Positions 19,379-25,959 of a DNA stretch of 25,959 nucleotides are shown here, piece by piece. The DNA is from Malacoplasma sp. GTDB taxonomy: Bacteria; Bacillota_I; Bacilli_A; Mycoplasmatales; Mycoplasmoidaceae. Each line of letters begins with the position of its first letter. The first letter of the stretch is position 1. Where the stretch lies: the NCBI GenBank assembly GCA_029258015.1, contig JARHZT010000016.1, forward strand, positions 1 to 25,959, written 5' to 3'. The position numbers and the translations under genes are program-made. The notes under the pieces were generated by a model that saw only the letters and a program-made list of their open reading frames with translations, did no database searches and was not told the origin of the DNA.

Positions 19379-19455
19379 GGAAGTATAGCTCAGTTGGTTA
19401 GAGCACACCCCTGATAAGGGTGAGGTCGGTGGTTCGAGCCCACTTACTTCCACCA
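19379..19455 (+). tRNA. tRNA-Ile (GAU anticodon)
   Basis: The cloverleaf is complete: acceptor GGAAGTA with TACTTCC, D-arm GCTC with GAGC, anticodon loop CTGATAA (anticodon GAT) on an ACCCC-type stem, and T-arm GGTGG-TTCGAGC-CCACT. The discriminator A and CCA end are encoded. Confidence 0.97.
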
Positions 19456-19459
19456 TTAT

Positions 19460-19535
19460 GGGGGCGTAGCTCAGCTGATAGAGCACTTGACTTGCAATCA
19501 AGAGGTCGTGGGTTTGAGCCCCATCGCCTCCACCA
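19460..19535 (+). tRNA. tRNA-Ala (UGC anticodon)
   Basis: Acceptor GGGGGCG pairs with CGCCTCC (one G-U pair, at the third position). The anticodon stem CTTGA/TCAAG carries loop CTTGCAA (anticodon TGC). CCA is encoded. Only 4 bases separate it from tRNA-Ile, so both come from one precursor. Confidence 0.97.
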
Positions 19536-19563
19536 TTAAAATTTTCAACAGTTTATCTGTAAG

Positions 19564-19590
19564 CTTATTCTTAATTGAATAAGTTTTTTT
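19564..19590 (+). terminator. Terminator of the tRNA unit
   Basis: CTTATTC (19564-19570) and GAATAAG (19577-19583) form a stem followed by seven T, 28 bases after tRNA-Ala. Confidence 0.85.
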
Positions 19591-19595
19591 ATACC

Positions 19596-19633
19596 AAAAA
19601 AAGAATCATATGTAAAAATATGATTCTTTTTTT
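19596..19633 (-). terminator. Terminator of hisS-aspS-trmB
   Basis: A 16-base perfect inverted repeat (19596-19611 and 19618-19633) with a six-base loop and A/T-run flanks overlaps the trmB stop codon. It can also back up the tRNA terminator from the other side. Confidence 0.8.
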
Positions 19634-20285
19634 ATTTACTATGATAAAAGATTACTTTTTTAATATTAGCACCTTTATTAATTCATTTAATTTCATATTC
19701 TGTTGGTACATTATCATGACAATAATCAGACATATATAAATTATTTGTAGCCATCACAACATTAAAATTGTTCTCCACTATTTTATCCATTGTGTAATCA
19801 AACAATCCTTTATTATCTGTTTTAAATTCTATTGGTTGTTTATTTTTTAAAACCTTAAAAAATTTACTTACAAAATTAGGTGATGTTAATCTAAAACGTT
19901 CATGATGTTTTTTAGGTCATGGATCTGAAAAATTTAAATATATTTTATCTATTTCATTATCTTTAAACACATCACATATATTCATAACATCCATAGACAA
20001 TATTTTGATGTTGTCTATTTTTTTATCTAATGAATAAAGTTTGTTTAAAAGTTTAAATAAGATAGTTGGAAATTTATCAATTGCTATGTAGTTTATATTA
20101 GGATTTGCTTTTGCTTTCTCAAAAATAAATCTTCCTTTACCACTACCAATTTCTATTTCTATTGGATTATTATTTTTAAACAAAACATTTCAATTACCTT
20201 TATATAAAATAGGATTATTTACAAAATAATGACTATCTGAAAATAACTTATTTTCAGCTTCTATATCTTTTCTTAATCTACCCAT
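19632..20285 (-). CDS. trmB: tRNA (guanine-N7-)-methyltransferase
   Basis: The 217-residue protein makes m7G46 in tRNA using S-adenosylmethionine. IEIGSGKGRFIFEKAKANP is the SAM-binding motif I. YLNFSDPWPKKHHERFRLTSP is the family's signature segment for the tRNA guanine site, with a TGA-coded Trp inside it. GRLRKDIE opens the protein. The start at 20285 overlaps the aspS stop by 8 bases, so translation is likely coupled to aspS. The stop codon lies inside the terminator stem. Confidence 0.95.
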
Positions 20286-22023
20286 TTTTTTCTACTTTAA
20301 GTTTTAATTCTTTTAGTGATTCTTCAGATACAACAGAAGGCGAATTAAATAGCATATCAGTACCACTTGAGTTTTTAGGGAATGCTATTACATCTCTAAT
20401 ACTATTTGTTTTCAACATTAGCATTAACAATCTTTCCACACCTAGCGCTATTCCACCATGTGGTGGAACACCATATGAAAAGGCATTAATCATAAAACCA
20501 AATTTTTCATCTATTTCTTGTTTTGATAATCCTAAGAATTCAAACATTCTGGTCTGTGTATCAAAGTCATGAATTCTAATAGAACCTCCACCAACTTCAT
20601 AACCATTTAAAACAATGTCATATGATTCGCCCTTTGCATTTTGTGGATCTTTATCAAATGTATCAATAGTTTCAAGTGAAGGTGATGTAAAAGGGTGATG
20701 TGCTGCTACATACCTATTATCTTCTTCACTATATTCAAATAGTGGTCAATTCACTATTCAAACAAAACTAAATTCTTCATTCATTTTTATAGCTTTTGAA
20801 ATATTTAAGAATTCTCTTCTTATAGCACCCAATGATTTAAGAGTAGTTTCAACTTCATCTGCTACAAAAAATAATGTTCCATTTGTAATATTTTTTTCTT
20901 TACAAATTTGTTCTATAATTTCTTTTTCTATAACATTAGCTATGCTTCCCGAAGTGAAAGTACCATTTTCGATAAATAAATATGCTAATCCTTTGGCACC
21001 ATTATCTTTAGCTAATTTTTCTAATCCTTTAATTTCATTTTTTGAAATTATTTCTTCTAAGAATAATCCACCAATTCTTTTGTTTGAATCAACAATAGAT
21101 TTAAAGATTTTAAAATTTGTATTATTAAAATATGAAGTTAAATTAATAATTTTATTTTCATATCTTAAATCTGGTTTGTCACAACCATAGTATTCTATTG
21201 CATCATTATAATCCATTCTTAAAAAAGGAGTTTTTAATTGAATACCAAAAAATTCTTTAAATAAATGTGCAAATAAATTTTCGATAATAGTTTGTACATC
21301 TTTAGCTGACACAAATGACATTTCCATATCTAATTGTGTAAATTCTGGCTGTCTATCAATTCTTAAATCTTCATCTCTAAAACATCTAGCGAATTGAAAG
21401 TAAGCATTAAAACCCGAAACCATTAAAAGTTGTTTATAAATTTGTGGTGATTGAGGTAAAGCAAAAAACTTTTGACTTCTAGTTGGCACCAAATAATCTC
21501 TAGCACCTTCTGGTGTTTGCTTAGATAAATATGGAGTTTCTACTTCTATAAAATTATAGTTAAGTAAAAAGTTTCTACAGATGTTTATAATCTTAGATCT
21601 ATTCAACATATACTGTTGCATCAAAGGTCTTCTTAAATCTAAGTATCTGTATCTTAATCTTAAATCTTCTAAACCATCTGTTTCGTTTTCAATTAAAAAT
21701 GGTGGTGTTTTAGCTTTTGAATATATTTGAATATTTTCTAAATGAATTTCATATTCACCAGTCTTTAATTCTTTATTAACATTGCTTCTTCTTTTTAAAG
21801 TACCTTCCACTTTAACCACTGATTCTTTTGGGATAGAATGTACTGTTTTAAAGTGTGGATTATTTTCATCAATAACTACTTGTACTACACCTGATATATC
21901 ATATAAATCCATAAATATTAATGATCCAAGTTTTCTATTCTTTTTAACTCATCCATTTACAAATATTGGTTTATCTAAATGAGTGTTATCTACATTACCA
22001 CACATCACTTTTATATAATTCAT
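20278..22023 (-). CDS. aspS: Aspartate--tRNA ligase
   Basis: The 581-residue protein is a bacterial-type class II AspRS that charges tRNA-Asp. An N-terminal OB-fold anticodon domain (GSLIFMDLYDISGVVQVV) is followed by RLRYRYLDLRRP. Motif 2 is FRDEDLRIDRQPEFTQLD, and motif 3 is GGIALGVERLLML. The middle insertion matches the GAD domain position. The start at 22023 precedes the first standard-code Met by 37 codons, across a TGA Trp at residue 25 (VNGWVKKN). AGGTG lies before the ATG and overlaps the hisS stop, 9 bases upstream, which suggests coupling. trmB follows with overlap. Confidence 0.97.
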
Positions 22024-22032
22024 TATTGTCAC

Positions 22033-23316
22033 CTATTCTTTTCCAAAATATTTTTTTAATTCATTTAATAAATTATTAATACTAATTTTACTTTCAGTTT
22101 TAGTTCTTTGACATTTAACTGTTATTTCATTATTATCAATTTCATTTTTTCCTAAAATCAAAATAAGATTAGGATTAAACTTTTCAGCATACTTAAAACC
22201 TTTATCCATCTTATCTAAATTAAAATTAGATAATACTTTGTAATTGTTTTCTCTTAATAATTGCATAATTTGAAAAGCTTTAATCTTATCTTTTTCATCC
22301 AACTTACATGTTAGCAAGTAAATATCTATTCCTTTATTATCATCTTCTGGATTTTCATCATTCATTGCTATTATCATTCTTTCGATTCCCATAGCAAAAC
22401 CAATACAGTCATAATTATCATCACCAAGTTCTTTAGTTAGGTTAGTGTATTTCCCACCACCTATTATTGTTGATTGTCCCAATAACTTTTTAGACAATGA
22501 TACAAATTCAAAAACAAATCCATCATAATAATCTAATCCTCTAACTAGAGTTTCATCAACTTTGAATTTAATGTTTAAACTTTTTAAAATATCTAAAATG
22601 TTTTTTCATTCATTTTTTTCCTTATCAGTTAAATACTTATCCACTTTTGGAGAATTTATAACAAAGTCTTTTTTGCCATCAACTTTATCGTCCAAAATTC
22701 TTAATGGGTTTTTTTCAAGTCTTGCTAATGAGTCTTCTGTTAAATCATCTTTGTATTGCTCAAAATATTTTTTTAAGTCATTAATTCATTTTTCTCTAGT
22801 TTCTAAACTTCCAATGTAATTGATATTTAACTCATAGTTTTTAACATGCAATGAATTTAATATCATTTGAGCCATTACTATAGTTTCAACTTGTTCATAT
22901 TCATTTTTAATTCCAATAGATTCAATTCCAAATTGATTAAACTGTCTATTTCTTCCGCTTTGTGGTCTTTCATATCTAAACATTGGACCAATATAAAAGT
23001 ATTTTAAAGGTAAAGGATTTTTATGTAATAACTTGTTTTCTACAACACTTCTAATTACACCTATAGTGTTTTCTGGTCTCAAAACTATTTCTCTATTTCC
23101 TTTATCAAAAAAGTCATAAAATTCTTTTGTAACAATATCACTGTTTTCGCCAATGTTTCTTACAAATAATTCTTTATGTTCAAAAATAGGTGTAACAATT
23201 TCATTAAAATTATATAACTTAGATGTTTGCCTAGAAACTTCAGATATCTTGTTGAAGTCATCCATTTCCTTTCCAAATAAATCATATGTTCCTCTAGGTT
23301 TAGCAATTTTTGACAT
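22033..23316 (-). CDS. hisS: Histidine--tRNA ligase
   Basis: The 427-residue protein is a class II HisRS. It opens with AKPRGTYDLFG. The motifs are RPENTIGVIRS, FRYERPQSGRNRQFNQFG (motif 2 region), LVRGLDYYDGFVFEF (the histidine A-type motif) and IGFAMGIERMIIAM (motif 3). The C-terminal anticodon domain includes IYLLTCKLDEKDK and LILILGKNEID. TGA Trp codons lie in the middle. AGAAGGA precedes the start. It heads the hisS-aspS-trmB unit, with hisS next to aspS as in other mycoplasmas. Confidence 0.97.
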
Positions 23317-23360
23317 ATTAAATCCTTCTAGTATTCTTATACAAACTCTACATTCAAAAA

Positions 23361-23402
23361 AATAAAATATTAAGAATGTATTAACATCCTTAATATTTTA
23401 TT
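23361..23402 (-). terminator. Terminator after the permease
   Basis: A 14-base perfect stem (23361-23374 with 23389-23402) is followed on the minus strand by T residues. It separates the permease from hisS. Confidence 0.75.
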
Positions 23403-23407
23403 AAAAA

Positions 23408-24994
23408 TTATTTTTTTAAATTTACTTTTTTCTTAAAACATGCTGGAGTTATTGTTATTGCTAAAAATACAAACAAGACAACAACTAGCATTATTCTAGA
23501 AATAATAACTGAACTTTCTGTTTTATCACTTATAAAAAATAAATCAGCAAATGGTTGTATTGCTGTTAATATTAATGAACTTCCAACAATAATAGTAGCT
23601 ATAATACACATTGGTTTAAAAGTTTTATTTTCAACCACTTCTATTTTTTTAGTTTTTCTATTTTTATAACATCCCATTAATGCAAATAATATAAATGCAA
23701 AAGCGAATACTGATGCTCAGTTTGATAGCAAGTTTGCAAATGTATATAGTCTTGCTGAACTGTAAAAACCTACACCATCATATAAAGATTGACCATCTTC
23801 TTTTAAGTAATCATTTGGAATATAAGCTAATCCTCCAATAATTGATAAAATAAGAAAAAATGACATTGCTAAAACAAATACATATAACGCACCAACAATT
23901 GGTTTGTTATGATCAATTTTATTTATTAATTTATCAGAAAATGGTAATTCATTTTCTATAATAAGATTTTCTACTAATCTTGTACTTCATGTTACAAAAC
24001 CATTTAGTGTACCAACAATACTGAAAGCTATCAATAAATTCAACAATCCAAATAATCATGTTAGACCATGTGAGGCTAAAAATTCTTGATATCCACTTTC
24101 TCCATTAAATGCTCCCGTTTTTGAAGCCAAACTCATCACTATAGCAATAGTCAAGTAAATGAATGTAACAACAGATAAACCAACAATAATTGCTATTGGT
24201 GTTTTTTTAGGTTCTTTCATTTCTTTTTGAATTCCTGCTGCAAAATAAAAACCATCAAAAGCAAAAAAGATTGCTGATAAAGATAATATCATTCCAATAC
24301 CAGGTCATAACTGATAAAATGTTGTGACATCTTCTATTGGTTTTTGATTAGGTCAAACATTTATATTTACTCCATTATTAGCAATAATAACAATTCCTAA
24401 AATTACAACTGCAACTAGTGGAATAAACTTAATAGATAAGATTACTTTATTTTGAATATCTGCTATTTTAGTATTAATTCCTGATGTGAATATTAATCAA
24501 GATGATATTAACATACCAATCACCATTCAAATTGCTCAATCATTTGCAGTATTAAAAGTACTTTGTACCCCAAAACCTACCAACATGTTTTGGATAGAAA
24601 TTATTGTATAGTATGGTAAATAAAAAAATTCTAATGGTAAGTATATAAATACCATGAAGTTTTTACAACATTTATAAATAAAAGAATTATTAAATGTTTT
24701 ACACCATCCTATCATTGATAAATTATCATTTCTTTTACTAACTACTTCTAGTAATGCAATAGCCATACATATAACAGCTATTGCAGATATTAATCAACTT
24801 AATATTGATAAAACAAAAGAACCTGAATTGTAATTTAATACAGTTTCTGATTTAAAAAATATTCCAGAACCTATACAAGAACTAATAATAAGTAAAATAG
24901 CACCTAGAAAACTTATTTTTTTTCTATTTTTTACTTTTTCAAAATCTTGATTTTTCAATTCACTTAAAACTGCTGATTCTTTTATTTCATTCAT
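23408..24994 (-). CDS. APC-superfamily amino acid permease
   Basis: The 528-residue protein is an integral membrane permease of the amino acid-polyamine-organocation superfamily. The first helix has GAILLIISSCIGSGIFFKSE, the family's Gly-rich substrate/cation segment. FFAFDGFYFAAGIQKEMKEPKKTPIAI matches the helix 6 region and the following conserved loop. About 12 or more hydrophobic segments can be counted, ending in a basic tail (KKKVNLKK). Several TGA Trp codons break it in the standard code. The start has AAGGGGG 4 bases upstream. The amino acid cannot be told from the sequence. It stands alone between terminators. Confidence 0.9.
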
Positions 24995-25038
24995 TATTCC
25001 CCCTTATAAACTTTTTATTAAGTATTAATTTTAAATGA

Positions 25039-25078
25039 AAAAACAAAAAATAAAAATTAACTTCTATTTTTTGTTTTT
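25039..25078 (-). terminator. A/T-rich terminator-like hairpin after the truncated permease
   Basis: A 14-base inverted repeat (25039-25052 with 25065-25078), A-rich then T-rich, lies between the permease fragment and the APC permease. Being almost all A/T, it is weaker evidence than the other hairpins. Confidence 0.5.
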
Positions 25079-25096
25079 CTTTCTTTTTAAATGATA

Positions 25097-25959
25097 TTAT
25101 TTAAAATCTTTCCTGTGATACGCAACCACAGTTAATATAGACATCATAGTAAATATAATAGACCATAATAATAAAATTCCTCATAATGGATCAATTGGTT
25201 TTTTGAAAAAGTCACACATTGAATATGCTTATTTTTATAAGAGTTATGAATTGTTACTATTTCTTTATCTTCAACTTTAAAATTGTAATAAGTAAAATTT
25301 GAAATAAATTTAAATGAATGCATACTAGATAAAAAGATAGATGATCCCATAAAAGAATTAAATGCAGACATAGGATTTAAATAACGAAATATATATGAGT
25401 TTGATGCTTTTATGTTTTTGTGAATAGATTCATTCATTAATGCAATAGCCACTTTATAATGTGGTGTGTTTACATTTGTTTCTAAAGTGCTATTTTCATC
25501 TTTTTTGTTAGTTATATGATGAGTAGAAGAAGTTCACATATAATCAACTTTATCTTCAGAATTTATATACCATATATAACCAGATACATATAGTGCATTA
25601 TTAGAAGAAGAGTAATTTAAAAAACTTATATCCTTACTATGGTATTTTAAAAATTTTTTGATTTTTGTGGTTTCATCCCTTGAATAAAGTTCGATCTCAT
25701 TATTTTCAATTTTTTTATTAACACTTTCTATTGCATTATTTGCAATAGATGTTAATGGATTATCAATTGTTATTCCTGATAATTGATCAAACAAAACTGA
25801 AGATAATGCACTTATCCCTAATAAAACCATTGGTAATACTCTTGCTGTTTTTACATTAACATACAAACCAATTAATAATGACATTGAACTCATAACTAAA
25901 AAAGATAAAAGAGAAGCAACAAATGTTCCAGGAATCAAAATATCTAATTTGTTTTGATA
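25097..25959 (-). pseudogene. Frameshifted multi-pass permease (ABC-2-like), truncated by the window edge
   Basis: The frame enters from the right edge (YQNKLDILIPGTFVASLLSF) with two N-terminal hydrophobic helices, then a long soluble segment (about 160 residues). It then runs into ISNFTYYNFKVEDKEIVTIHN. In that frame it would end at 25132 after a non-matching tail. In the frame shifted back by one base, from about 25228 on, a clear ending appears. It reads FFKKPIDPLWGILLLWS, then a transmembrane helix, then VAYHRKDFK, and stops at 25097. The domain plan resembles ABC-2-type permease subunits, which end in a helix and basic tail. One missing base near 25228-25240 (an A/T run) explains the break. 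It may be a true mutation or a sequencing error. The start lies outside the window. Confidence 0.7.

Noticed and set aside
19304..19501. Minus-strand open frame across the tRNA genes
   Set aside because: The region is fully explained by two perfect tRNA cloverleafs on the plus strand.
25228..25240. Programmed -1 ribosomal frameshift in the permease
   Set aside because: No X-XXY-YYZ heptamer is in frame, and the -1 frame meets a TAA just before the only usable crossing point.
1..25959. CRISPR array, insertion sequence or prophage
   Set aside because: No spaced direct repeats, transposase-like protein or phage structural gene was seen.

Overview
The window reads as a low-GC (roughly a quarter G+C) mollicute chromosome segment. 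The decisive sign is that almost every recognisable protein is continuous only if TGA is read as tryptophan (genetic code 4). With TGA as stop, ParE, ParC, Lon, Tig, AspS, HisS, RsgA, YqeH, PrkC and the permease all break at conserved Trp positions. Very AT-rich spacers, a lipobox lipoprotein, a CIRCE element before lon and a hisS-aspS pair fit a Mycoplasma sensu lato species. The lipoprotein signal peptide recalls the Malacoplasma (M. penetrans/M. iowae) type, but the species cannot be fixed from sequence alone.

Layout, mostly on the minus strand. 112-1634: an FMN azoreductase (acpD) and an Abi_2-type HEPN protein. 1650-2910: the rplJ-rplL operon with tandem terminators after it and an L10 autoregulatory leader before it. 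2924-5137: a lipoprotein and an M20D amidohydrolase. 5138-5865: a large non-coding stretch that ends in a strong hairpin just before the amidohydrolase. 5866-7863: rsgA and prkC. 7954-8670: a plus-strand nitroreductase. 8663-15329: yqeH, a membrane-anchored GNAT protein, parC and parE, packed head to tail. 15476-19243: lon and tig, each with its own terminator, with CIRCE before lon. 19379-19535: plus-strand tRNA-Ile and tRNA-Ala. 19632-23316: hisS-aspS-trmB. 23408-24994: an APC amino-acid permease. 25097-25959: a frameshifted, edge-truncated multi-pass permease.

The themes are translation (L10/L7-L12, tRNAs, AspRS, HisRS, TrmB, ribosome-assembly GTPases RsgA and YqeH), protein quality control (Lon, trigger factor) and topoisomerase IV. 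The most interesting parts are regulatory or accessory. The L10 leader shows a readable antiterminator/terminator switch. The Abi/HEPN gene may start its own transcript inside a terminator. A structured leader-like region precedes the amidohydrolase. A two-TM domain is fused to a GNAT domain. The terminal permease is split by a frameshift. No CRISPR array, insertion sequence, phage gene or rRNA was seen.
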